From: a virus
Direction: 5' to 3' (one strand)
Length of the DNA stretch: 24,930 bases
Virus record (IMG/VR): IMGVR_UViG_3300047998_000039
Coordinates: 1-24,930 of that record
In this document: one piece after another, positions 13,357 to 21,063 of the stretch
Numbering within the stretch: the first letter of the stretch is position 1
Layout of the letters: each line of letters starts with the position of its first letter
Program-made: the position numbers and the translations under genes
Notes under the pieces: generated by a model
What the model saw: the letters and a program-made list of their open reading frames with translations, nothing else
What the model was told of the DNA's origin: nothing
The model's database searches: none

Positions 13357-15597
13357 ATGAATACTAAGCTAAATAAATCAGTTAAAAAGTTTTTAGATGA
13401 TTATCTAAAAGATGAGAAAAAGAATTCGCCAGAACATCACGAATCGGTTATGCTGATTATGAGAGGCGCCTTAACTGATGCTAACTTTCATAGTGAAGCA
13501 AAGCAATTAGGTAAATACTTTCCAAAAGCAGGTAAGAAATTCATTGGTACACCAATGGAAGATGTAATTGAAAGTAAGGGTATTGCTATTGCTAAAGCTG
13601 CAAAGTACGATGGTCACGATATAATTGACGCATTTGCATTTTATCTAAGTATGTCAATTGGTGGGTCTTTCGGAAATAGATTGATGTCACTAAAAGAATC
13701 ACTCGAAGAATCATTGGTGATTGAGGGTGAAAGACTTGATGAAAAGAATTGCCCTACTGATGCATCAAAGTGGTCTTACTACAAATCACAAGCAAAGAAG
13801 AAGTTTGATGTATACCCATCAGCATACGCAAACGGATGGGCATCTAAACAATACAAAGCCGCAGGTGGTGGTTGGAAACAATGTGCTGGTGAATCGGTAG
13901 AGGAATCAGTTGATGAGAACTTTGCAGTCCATATGGCAGTAGCAAAGGCAATTGCTGACCAAAAGGTAAAGAATCCTCAAACTAAGAAGGATGTTAAAGC
14001 AACAACTGCATTGAAAGATAAAAAACATCCTGCTCATAAACAAGCAAAATCACTTCTTCAAAGATTGAAAGATAAATTCTCTAAGAAAGAGAGTATTGAT
14101 GAAAAGATGATTACTCCACAAAGAGGACACAACTACTATCAGTTATATAGAGATACTCCAATCAAATATGTATCAGGTCACTCAGGAATTGGATTGAAAG
14201 TTCCTGGTGTATTACTTCATAACGAATATGATACAATCAAAGGTAAGGAGGGTGCTTATATCATAGATTACTTTGGCGCACATTTCTATGTGGATATGAA
14301 AAACAAATTTGCATCAAGAATTGCACATCCAGATAATAGAGAGCAGAACAAAGATTTGAGAAAAAATATGGGTCGTACTGCACTCGCACCTGAACACAAA
14401 GATTGGAAGAAATATATGAACGAATCAGTAAATGAAGCTGGAGTAAATGTTTGGTATTTTTACAAAAAAGCTAACAAAGATAAGAATAAATTTTTTAAGA
14501 TGTTATCTGATTTTCGTAAAAAGCATAGTGATACTGAATGGATAAAGATGTTAAATTATGCTCTTGAGGATTTTAATGAAAACCCAACGAAGTATAAAAC
14601 AATTGATGATAAGCAAAATATATTGTTTAAAAATCTTCAAACCAATAAAAAGGCATACGAATCAGTAAATGAAGGTTATGGTGAATTCATTAAAGCTAAA
14701 AATCTTACTGATATCATTAAATTATCAAAGCAAAAGAAAAACGCAACATTCTATGTAACTGATGATAACAATTCTCGTATTGGTGCATTTTATTTAAAGA
14801 ATGGTAAGTTTGCTAAAGCAACTACTGCAAACCCTAGCTATGATTTACAAAATAACAAAACTAAGTTAAGAGATAGAAGTGATGTAATCTACAAGTATAA
14901 AGTAGACGAATCAGTAAACGAAGCTAAGGATAAAGTATTTGTAGTGATGTTTAAGGACAAAAAAGATTTACCTAACAAAAATATAAAACCATCATCAGCT
15001 GTATATGCAAAAGAAGCTGATGCTAAGAAATTCTTAAAATCGGTTGAGAAAGATGGTGCTAAGGGTATGATTGTAAAATCTAACAAACCCGTTGGTGTAA
15101 AGGTAAATGAGTCTACAACAAGAACTGCAATGGAAATTGGTGGTTTGACTGGCATGAATAAAGATGCTATCCAAAAGTTTGTTGATGATAACAACTTAGA
15201 CATTGAAAAAGTATACCAATTCGTTAAGAAAGGTAAACTTGCTGATAGAATGAAGTTAGTATCTGCAATCGCAGGTAAACCTAATAATCCAGTTCAAAAG
15301 AAAATGGTTAAACAATTCGGTGAAGGTATCATTAGAGAAGCAAAAGTAAGATTGGGTAAAGACTCGGTAAACTTTAAAGTGATGGGTGATTCAAAAGGAT
15401 TGACTCTAATCGCTGCAAGTGGTAATGACTTAGATGGTCTCCAAGGTGCAGTTGAAAATGATGTCGATGTGAAAGAAGAATTGAGAAAGACACTTGAGAA
15501 ACAACTTAAAGTTCCAGTTGAAGTGGATAGAGATTACGATGGTGCTGGTTTTAGATTCAACATTGACTTTTACTCATTAGCTAAAAAGGTAAAATAA
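13357..15597 (+). CDS. Nine-module polyprotein with ESVNE-type linkers (predicted capsid-internal cargo)
   Basis: A 746-residue protein made of unrelated small domains: 1-112, 131-178, 188-244, 250-355, 361-434, 440-517, 523-584, 586-655 and 662-746. Between them lie short Glu-rich linkers: 113-130 (including LVIE-G at 123), ESVEESVDE (179-187), ESIDE (245-249), ESVNE-A (356-360), ESVNE-G (435-439), ESVNE-A (518-522), NES (584-586) and EGIIRE-A (656-661). Most end in hydrophobic-x-Glu followed by a small residue, the context cut by T4 gp21. Module 2 has KKKFDVYPSAYANGW with flanking C132 and C177, module 8 an all-helical KFVDDNNLDIEKV fold, and module 9 an alpha/beta unit starting VRLGKDSVNFKV. 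No catalytic motif is visible. There is no signal or membrane segment. AAGGAG precedes the ATG by four bases, the clearest Shine-Dalgarno site in this region. Processing and packaging are inferred; the modular layout is directly visible. Confidence 0.75.
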   Translation: MNTKLNKSVKKFLDDYLKDEKKNSPEHHESVMLIMRGALTDANFHSEAKQLGKYFPKAGKKFIGTPMEDVIESKGIAIAKAAKYDGHDIIDAFAFYLSMSIGGSFGNRLMSLKESLEESLVIEGERLDEKNCPTDASKWSYYKSQAKKKFDVYPSAYANGWASKQYKAAGGGWKQCAGESVEESVDENFAVHMAVAKAIADQKVKNPQTKKDVKATTALKDKKHPAHKQAKSLLQRLKDKFSKKESIDEKMITPQRGHNYYQLYRDTPIKYVSGHSGIGLKVPGVLLHNEYDTIKGKEGAYIIDYFGAHFYVDMKNKFASRIAHPDNREQNKDLRKNMGRTALAPEHKDWKKYMNESVNEAGVNVWYFYKKANKDKNKFFKMLSDFRKKHSDTEWIKMLNYALEDFNENPTKYKTIDDKQNILFKNLQTNKKAYESVNEGYGEFIKAKNLTDIIKLSKQKKNATFYVTDDNNSRIGAFYLKNGKFAKATTANPSYDLQNNKTKLRDRSDVIYKYKVDESVNEAKDKVFVVMFKDKKDLPNKNIKPSSAVYAKEADAKKFLKSVEKDGAKGMIVKSNKPVGVKVNESTTRTAMEIGGLTGMNKDAIQKFVDDNNLDIEKVYQFVKKGKLADRMKLVSAIAGKPNNPVQKKMVKQFGEGIIREAKVRLGKDSVNFKVMGDSKGLTLIAASGNDLDGLQGAVENDVDVKEELRKTLEKQLKVPVEVDRDYDGAGFRFNIDFYSLAKKVK
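14422..14437 (+). repeat. ESVNE linker DNA repeat, copy 1
   Basis: GAATCAGTAAATGAAG encodes the linker at residues 356-360 of the nine-module protein. Five sites in two genes carry this 16-mer with only a T/C change at base 12. Confidence 0.85.
14659..14674 (+). repeat. ESVNE linker DNA repeat, copy 2
   Basis: Identical to copy 1 over all 16 bases; encodes residues 435-439, followed by Gly. Confidence 0.85.
14908..14923 (+). repeat. ESVNE linker DNA repeat, copy 3
   Basis: GAATCAGTAAACGAAG, one synonymous change from copies 1 and 2; encodes residues 518-522, followed by Ala. Confidence 0.85.
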
Positions 15598-15598
15598 A

Positions 15599-16552
15599 AT
15601 GACTGAAAAACAACTCAAAGAATTAATCAGAGAAGAATACCATAATGTAAAAAACTTTATGGAAGACAAGTATGGTTTTACTCCTGAGTTGGGTAAGGTC
15701 ATTGACAACCCATATGTATCATCATTTAAAAATGAAGCAACCTATTCAAGTGGATTATATATGATACTTGATAAAGATGGTAAAGTCGTTGATAAGGGAC
15801 TTGAAACCAATATGTGGTATTCCTTTGAAAAATATAGAGGTAAGGGAACACACTACATAGTATCAAAGAAAAACCTAAGTAAAGCACAATCACTTATCAA
15901 AAAATACCAATCAGACCTTAGTAATACTAAGTTCAGAGATTCGATGTTTAAACTATATAAGGAATCGGTATCAACTGAAGCACTATCGGATTATGAGAAA
16001 GATGGTGTTGATTATGAAGAACTATATAAAGACTATCTCTACTCTAAGAAGAGAAGAAACGAAGGTGATGAGTCTGATTCTGAAATGGCAGTAGACCAAT
16101 TAGAAACTTCAATCAGAAGAGCACAAGAGTTAATCACAAAACTACAAGGTAAGGGTGACTTAGAACCATGGGTTCAGTCTTTGATTACAAAAGCAGAAGA
16201 TTACATTTCAACAGTATCAGATTATGGTGAGGTTGATGAATATGATGTAGAGAACGAGCAAGACATCAAAGAGTTTGTTCAGTTTATGAGAGAATACACA
16301 CCATCACTTAATGAAGCTGAGTATCAAGGTAGAAAAGTTGAACTTGGTAAGATTATGCAAGGTGATGTTAAGAAGTTCAAAGTATATGTAAACAACGACA
16401 AAGGTAACGTTGTTAAAGTAAACTTTGGACAAAAGGGTATGACCATCAAAAAAGGTAATCCGGGTGCTCGTAAATCATTTAGAGCAAGAATGAATTGTGA
16501 CTCTCCAGGTCCAAGATGGAAAGCTAGATATTGGTCTTGTCGTAAGTGGTAA
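15599..16552 (+). CDS. Four-module linker protein, second predicted capsid-internal polyprotein
   Basis: A 317-residue protein starting one base after the nine-module gene. The N-terminal helix MTEKQLKELIREEYHNVKNFMEDKYG leads to an alpha/beta module at 53-128 ending in YKESVSTEA. That module is paralogous to residues 283-358 of the 412-residue protein: both have Y.I.D..G, a Y.V strand, KYQ.D..N.K, D.M..LY and ESV. A helical module follows at about 160-212 (LEPWVQSLITKAEDYISTV), then SLNE-A at 236-240, a gp21-like site. The last module, 240-317, is beta-rich and ends with ARKSFRARMNCDSPGPRW and YWSCRKW, containing C300 and C314 or so. I have seen this C-terminal module in other phage proteins but know no function for it. 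It is basic and may bind nucleic acid. Cleavage is inferred. Confidence 0.7.
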   Translation: MTEKQLKELIREEYHNVKNFMEDKYGFTPELGKVIDNPYVSSFKNEATYSSGLYMILDKDGKVVDKGLETNMWYSFEKYRGKGTHYIVSKKNLSKAQSLIKKYQSDLSNTKFRDSMFKLYKESVSTEALSDYEKDGVDYEELYKDYLYSKKRRNEGDESDSEMAVDQLETSIRRAQELITKLQGKGDLEPWVQSLITKAEDYISTVSDYGEVDEYDVENEQDIKEFVQFMREYTPSLNEAEYQGRKVELGKIMQGDVKKFKVYVNNDKGNVVKVNFGQKGMTIKKGNPGARKSFRARMNCDSPGPRWKARYWSCRKW

Positions 16553-16570
16553 CTTAATTAACTTTGAGTT

Positions 16571-16585
16571 ACATACTTATATAAT
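16571..16585 (+). promoter_or_regulatory. AT-rich promoter-like element (ACATACTTATATAAT)
   Basis: The first eleven bases equal the element at 12025-12035. It runs into TATAAT at 16580-16585, a perfect bacterial -10 hexamer, though no matching -35 stands 17 bases upstream. It lies in the 61-base gap before the next gene, 28 bases before its ATG. ACTTAT (16575) and ATAAGT (16589) form a short inverted repeat around it. Confidence 0.55.
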
Positions 16586-16613
16586 ACAATAAGTTTAACA
16601 AAAAAACAAAATC

Positions 16614-16931
16614 ATGACAAAACTTAAAAATTGGTTCATCGGTCTATGGAATAGATTATTGAACAAAACTACCATTGATGAACAAATCATGGAAACAGTA
16701 GCAGATGCAAAGGAAAAGCTACAATCAGTTAAAGAAGAGTTTGCAGACGTAGCAGATGAACTTCAAGATGTAATGTCGGCTATCAAAGGAAAGGTTACTA
16801 AAAGTAAACTTCGTTCGATGACAAAAGTACAAATGCTTGAGGCTGCTAAAAAAGACCACAATGTTGATTTGGATTCTAAATTAAACAAGACGAATCTAAT
16901 TAATAAAGTTTACGAACTTTACAACAAGTAA
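16614..16931 (+). CDS. Small helical protein with SAP/HeH-like C-terminus
   Basis: A 105-residue protein. Residues 1-18 are amphipathic with Trp and Leu (NWFIGLWNRLL) and could touch a membrane. Residues 25-62 form a likely coiled coil (ADAKEKLQSVKEEFADVADELQDV). Residues 64-105 look like a small helix-extended-loop-helix of the SAP/HeH type: SMTKVQMLEAAKKDHNVDLDSKL followed by NKTNLINKVYELY, a fold that often binds DNA. The ATG follows a long A-rich leader with no Shine-Dalgarno site and a promoter-like element. It lies two genes before the large terminase, but I see no specific similarity to T4 gp16, so a small-terminase role is not claimed. Confidence 0.65.
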   Translation: MTKLKNWFIGLWNRLLNKTTIDEQIMETVADAKEKLQSVKEEFADVADELQDVMSAIKGKVTKSKLRSMTKVQMLEAAKKDHNVDLDSKLNKTNLINKVYELYNK

Positions 16932-16934
16932 TTT

Positions 16935-17516
16935 GTGAGAAATTATTTCGGAGATATCAAGACCCTTCTGATAGTAGTATTGGGAGTTATTATATTTCTG
17001 ACACGTGGTTGTCAGAACGGGTCTGATATTACCGAACCGCAAGTTATTACTGAAGTAGTCACAAAATGGGATACTGTACAAATTGAAAAAACCAAGTACA
17101 TCCCAACGGTAGTGGAGAAGGTAGTAGTTAATATTGATACATTTACTACACCAATTGATACATTATCAGTATTAAAAGATTATTACGCAAAATACTTTTA
17201 TACTGATACTATTATGTTAGATTCGCTGGGTTATGTTACTATTAACGATACGATAACACGTAATCTAATTTCATTTAGAGATGTTCAATCCGAGATACTC
17301 ATCCCAACAACTACAATTACTAATACTGTTTACATCAACAAACGTGAACTCTATGTGGGTACTACGTTAAATGGTGACCGAACTCAACTAAATAACTTGA
17401 GTGGTAATCTTTTATACAAAACAAAAAAACGTAATGTATATAATATTGGGGTAGGTGTAGATAGTGACTTCAAGCCCGTTTACACAATCGGTATGTATTG
17501 GAAACTAAGTAAATGA
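16935..17516 (+). CDS. Membrane-anchored phage protein of unknown function; GTG start
   Basis: A 193-residue product starting at GTG three bases after the previous stop. Residues 10-23 (TLLIVVLGVIIFLT) form one hydrophobic helix, followed by RGC with Cys 26; this could be a membrane anchor, and less likely a lipoprotein signal because the Cys context RGC is poor. The rest is predicted outside the cytoplasm and beta-rich: repeated D-T pairs, as in WDTVQIEKTKYIP, NIDTFTTPIDT and YTDTIMLDSLGYVTINDTI, then a C-terminal pair of strands NIGVGVDSDFKPVYTIGMYWKL. It might span the periplasm, but I cannot assign it to lysis. The terminase start follows directly (TGATATG), so it is in the same transcript. 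Confidence 0.65.
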   Translation: MRNYFGDIKTLLIVVLGVIIFLTRGCQNGSDITEPQVITEVVTKWDTVQIEKTKYIPTVVEKVVVNIDTFTTPIDTLSVLKDYYAKYFYTDTIMLDSLGYVTINDTITRNLISFRDVQSEILIPTTTITNTVYINKRELYVGTTLNGDRTQLNNLSGNLLYKTKKRNVYNIGVGVDSDFKPVYTIGMYWKLSK

Positions 17517-17517
17517 T

Positions 17518-19092
17518 ATGCCAAAAGATGTAAAAAGTCTCATACGAGAAGAGTGGGTCAAATGTGCTAAAGACCCAACATATTTCTTCAAGAAGTATTG
17601 TTATATCCAACACCCCCACCGCGGAAAGATTCTATTTAACCTATATCCATTCCAAGAGGACTTGATGGATAACGTTAGTAATAATCGTTTCAATGTAATT
17701 CTCAAATCACGTCAGTTAGGTATTTCAACAATGTCAGCCGGATATTCATTATGGTTGATGTTATTTCACGAAGATAAAAACATATTGGTAATTGCAACTA
17801 AACAAGAAGTTGCAAAGAACCTCGTTACCAAGGTAAGGTTTATGCATGACAACTTACCATCTTGGTTAAAGGGTCAGACTGAAGAAGATAACAAACTATC
17901 CTTACGATTACGAAATGGTTCTCAAATTAAAGCAACATCTGCCGCAGGTGATGCTGGTCGTTCCGAGGCATTGTCGATGTTGATTATTGATGAGGCTGCA
18001 TTTATTAATAATGTAGAAGAGATTTGGACTTCGGCGCAATCGACACTTTCTACTGGTGGTGGCGCAATTGTATTATCTACTCCGAATGGTGTTGGTAATT
18101 GGTTTCATAAAATATGGGTACAAGCACAACAAGGTGACCAGTGGTTTCCAACGGAACTACATTGGACAGTCCATCCTGAAAGAAATCAAACTTGGAGAGA
18201 TGAACAAGAAACATTATTAGGAACTAAGGGAGCAGCACAAGAATGTGATTGTGACTTTATTAGTTCTGGTCATACGGTAGTAGAGGGTTCTACTCTACAA
18301 TGGTATGAAGAAACTTATGTAAAAGACCCAATAGAAAAACGTGGGTTTGATGGTAATTACTGGTTATGGGATTATCCAAATTATTCTCGTGATTATGTAG
18401 TGGTGGCTGATGTAGCAAGAGGTGACTCATCAGATTATTCAGCATTCCATGTATTTGATGTAGAGACTGTTGAACAAGTTGCAGAATACAAAGGTAAGAT
18501 TGATACCAAACAATATGGTGCAATGTTAACCTCAATAGCATCGGAATGGAACAACGCAATGTTGGTGATTGAAAACGCAAATATTGGCTGGGCTGTAATC
18601 CAAGAAGTAATTGATAGAAACTATGATAACTTATATTACTCATATAGGGATGTAGGTTATATTGATGAGGATATCCATTTAAGAAAAGGATTCGACCTTA
18701 AACGTAAAGAGGATATGGTGCCAGGTTTCTCAATGACCTCAAGAACACGACCATTGGTAATTTCAAAGTTAGATATGTATATGAGAGAGAGAACTCCTAT
18801 AATACATTCTAAGCGACTCATAGAAGAATTGTTTGTATTCATATGGAATGGTAGTAGAGCTGAGGCACAACGTGGTTATAATGACGATTTAGTGATATCA
18901 TTCTCTACTGGTCTTTGGGTACGTGATACGGCACTGAAATTAAGACAACAAGGTATTGATTTAACAAGAACTACATTAGGTCATATTGGCAAGTCAAGTA
19001 CTGGTGTATATTCTAATAGAAGTATAGGACAAGACCCTTGGAAACAAAAAGACCAACATGGAAATGATAACGATTTAACTTGGTTATTATAA
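17518..19092 (+). CDS. Terminase large subunit (T4 gp17-like ATPase-nuclease)
   Basis: A 524-residue packaging motor. The N-terminal ATPase follows T4 gp17: the Walker A region is LKSRQLGIST at 62-71, where T4 has SRQLGKTT, so the usual Walker Lys is Ile 69 here. Walker B is LIIDEAAF with D158 and E159; coupling motif STPNGVGNWF follows. The C-terminal RNase H-like nuclease starts with VVVADVARGDSSDYSAF, with D298 equivalent to the first catalytic Asp of T4 gp17. The protein docks on the portal, pumps DNA into the prohead and cuts it. Lys 63 just upstream, or the Arg in SRQ, may stand in for the missing Lys. T4 gp17 is longer (610), mainly at its termini. Next gene but for a 74-base gap is the portal, the standard partner. 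Confidence 0.95.
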   Translation: MPKDVKSLIREEWVKCAKDPTYFFKKYCYIQHPHRGKILFNLYPFQEDLMDNVSNNRFNVILKSRQLGISTMSAGYSLWLMLFHEDKNILVIATKQEVAKNLVTKVRFMHDNLPSWLKGQTEEDNKLSLRLRNGSQIKATSAAGDAGRSEALSMLIIDEAAFINNVEEIWTSAQSTLSTGGGAIVLSTPNGVGNWFHKIWVQAQQGDQWFPTELHWTVHPERNQTWRDEQETLLGTKGAAQECDCDFISSGHTVVEGSTLQWYEETYVKDPIEKRGFDGNYWLWDYPNYSRDYVVVADVARGDSSDYSAFHVFDVETVEQVAEYKGKIDTKQYGAMLTSIASEWNNAMLVIENANIGWAVIQEVIDRNYDNLYYSYRDVGYIDEDIHLRKGFDLKRKEDMVPGFSMTSRTRPLVISKLDMYMRERTPIIHSKRLIEELFVFIWNGSRAEAQRGYNDDLVISFSTGLWVRDTALKLRQQGIDLTRTTLGHIGKSSTGVYSNRSIGQDPWKQKDQHGNDNDLTWLL

Positions 19093-19117
19093 AATTTGGT
19101 AGTTAAGTTTATTTTTT

Positions 19118-19128
19118 GTATATTTATA
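19118..19128 (+). promoter_or_regulatory. AT-rich promoter-like element (GTATATTTATA) before the portal gene
   Basis: GTATATTTATA lies 38 bases before the portal ATG in a 74-base gap. A perfect 12-base palindrome, AAGTATATACTT, follows at 19137-19148 and might be an operator or part of the promoter. The match to the other five elements is the main support. Confidence 0.5.
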
Positions 19129-19166
19129 ACTTGTAGAAGTATATACTTTTAGTTAGAGACACAATT

Positions 19167-21014
19167 ATGGCAAATAAATCATTATTTAATAGGCTAAACA
19201 AACTATTCAACACACAAGTTGTTGTACGTAGGATTGGCAAGGGTAAAACTCAGACAATCGATACTCAGAGATTACAATCTCAAGGTAACCTACGTAGTTC
19301 ATCTTATTATGATAGATTTGGTAGACTACATACCTCTCGTAAAAATTGGGAGACGTACAATAACCAATTTAATTTCCATTCAAATAAATTAGAACTATAT
19401 ACCGACTATGAAGCAATGGATAAAGATTCCATTCTAAATTCAGTATTAGATATTTACGCAGATGAATGTACACTCAAAAATGATATGGGTGATGTTCTAA
19501 GAATAAAAACCGCAGATGAGGATATTAAAAATATTCTTCATAATTTGTTTTACGATGTAATGAATATTGAGTTCAATCTATGGGCATGGATTCGTGGTAT
19601 GAGTAAGTATGGTGACTATTACTTACATCTTGATATTGAAGAAGGTATTGGTATTGTGAACGTATCACCAATGTCAGCATATGAAGTAGAACGAGAAGAG
19701 GGATTTAATCCTGAAAATCCATATGAAGTAAGATTTAAGTTGGGTTCTATGGGTACTGCTCATGGAGCAAGTGTAAACAAGAACGCAGATTACTTCCAAT
19801 TTTATCAGATTGCACATTTCCGTTTGATGGCAGATACAAACTTCCTTCCTTATGGTCGTTCGTTATTAGAAGGTGCAAGAAAGACTTGGAAGCAGTTGAC
19901 TCTTATGGAAGACGCTATGATGATTCATAGAATTATGAGAGCACCTGAAAGACGTACATTTAAAATTGACGTAGGTAACATTCCACCTGGTGAAGTTGAT
20001 AACCACATGAGAGGTATCATCGACCAAATGAAGAAAGTACCATATCTTGACCAAAATACTGGTGATTACAATCTCAAGTTTAATCTAATGAATATGTTAG
20101 ATGACTACTACCTGCCAGTTCGTGGTGGTCAAAGTGGTACTGAGATAGATACATTAAGTGGTATGGAGTTCGGTGGTATTGATGATATCGAATACCTAAG
20201 AAATAGAATGATGGCTGCACTAAAAGTACCAAAAGCATTTGTTGGGTATGATGAAGCAGTTGAGGGTAAAGCAACTCTTGCACAGGAGGATATTAGATTC
20301 GCACGTTCAGTTGAGAGAATCCAAAAGATTGTCCTTTCTGAATTAACCAAGATTGCAATCGTTCACTTGTATTCACAAGGTTATGAAAATGAAGACCTCG
20401 TTAACTTTGAGTTGGAACTTACAAACCCATCTATCATATACGAACAAGAGAAAGCAAACCTTTGGTCTGAAAAAGTATCATTGGTATCTGATATGAAAGA
20501 CCTCAAAATGGTTTCTCAAGAGTGGATGTATAAAAATATATTCAATATGTCTGAAGAGGAGTTTGAACATGAAAAGCATGGTGTTATCAAAGACCTTAAA
20601 CTTGGATTCAGACATGAACAACTCCAACAAGAAGGTAATGACCCATTTAAAACTGGTGAGTCATTTGGTACACCACACGATTTAGCATCGATGCACCAAA
20701 CGTCTGATAAGGGTGGTTCACCTGAGGGTGGGTTTGATGGGGCAGGTCGACCATCTAAGTCGGGTAACTACAAAACTGATGACAGTACATTTGGTAGAGA
20801 CCCACTTGGTCAGAAAACCGATATCAAACCAGCCGCAACATATCATAAATATAAAAACTCCCCACTTGCATATGAGCAAACGGAGGCTTTGAAATCATCT
20901 TTAAAAAACGTTAAACGTAAGACAAATACGATTCTAAATGAGTCATTGTCAGAAGACGAAAAGACTGAATCAGGTTTATTAGACGAGAGAAATCTAATAG
21001 ACGACACGATTTGA
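19167..21014 (+). CDS. Portal protein (T4 gp20-like)
   Basis: A 615-residue protein with T4 gp20 hallmarks: SVLDIYADECT, GDYYLHLD, LPYGRSLLEGARK, LMEDAMMIHRIMRAPERRTF..DVGNIPP, EIDTLSGMEF and MMAALKVPKAF, the last in the clip/stem and crown order seen in T4. Twelve copies form the vertex ring through which DNA enters. Compared with T4 (524) it has a long polar C-terminal extension from about 500, rich in Gly, Asp, Lys and Ser. That extension contains ILNE-S at 589-593, a site like those cut by gp21, followed by 23 acidic residues, so the end may be trimmed at maturation; this is inference. The ATG has only a weak AGAGA upstream. It opens the head operon with the core proteins, protease and scaffold candidate downstream. 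Confidence 0.93.
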   Translation: MANKSLFNRLNKLFNTQVVVRRIGKGKTQTIDTQRLQSQGNLRSSSYYDRFGRLHTSRKNWETYNNQFNFHSNKLELYTDYEAMDKDSILNSVLDIYADECTLKNDMGDVLRIKTADEDIKNILHNLFYDVMNIEFNLWAWIRGMSKYGDYYLHLDIEEGIGIVNVSPMSAYEVEREEGFNPENPYEVRFKLGSMGTAHGASVNKNADYFQFYQIAHFRLMADTNFLPYGRSLLEGARKTWKQLTLMEDAMMIHRIMRAPERRTFKIDVGNIPPGEVDNHMRGIIDQMKKVPYLDQNTGDYNLKFNLMNMLDDYYLPVRGGQSGTEIDTLSGMEFGGIDDIEYLRNRMMAALKVPKAFVGYDEAVEGKATLAQEDIRFARSVERIQKIVLSELTKIAIVHLYSQGYENEDLVNFELELTNPSIIYEQEKANLWSEKVSLVSDMKDLKMVSQEWMYKNIFNMSEEEFEHEKHGVIKDLKLGFRHEQLQQEGNDPFKTGESFGTPHDLASMHQTSDKGGSPEGGFDGAGRPSKSGNYKTDDSTFGRDPLGQKTDIKPAATYHKYKNSPLAYEQTEALKSSLKNVKRKTNTILNESLSEDEKTESGLLDERNLIDDTI

Positions 21015-21023
21015 TGAGTTTTT

Positions 21024-21034
21024 ACATATTTATA
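21024..21034 (+). promoter_or_regulatory. AT-rich promoter-like element (ACATATTTATA)
   Basis: ACATATTTATA lies just after the portal stop and 29 bases before the next ATG. It is the closest match to the consensus of the six elements. Confidence 0.5.
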
Positions 21035-21063
21035 AATTGGAATAGTAATAGATAAGGTTTACA

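Noticed and set aside
16614-16931. Small terminase subunit gp16
   Set aside because: Position and coiled coil fit, but the SAP/HeH-like end and short length do not match gp16 and no specific similarity was recognised.
16935-17516. Lysis spanin or lipoprotein
   Set aside because: A single N-terminal helix and Cys 26 are present, but the lipobox is poor (TRGC) and no partner spanin, holin or endolysin gene is near.
4436-21034. TATTTATA as reverse-complement T4 late promoters firing leftward
   Set aside because: No minus-strand genes lie to the left of any copy; positions before + strand starts fit a forward element better, though antisense transcription cannot be excluded.
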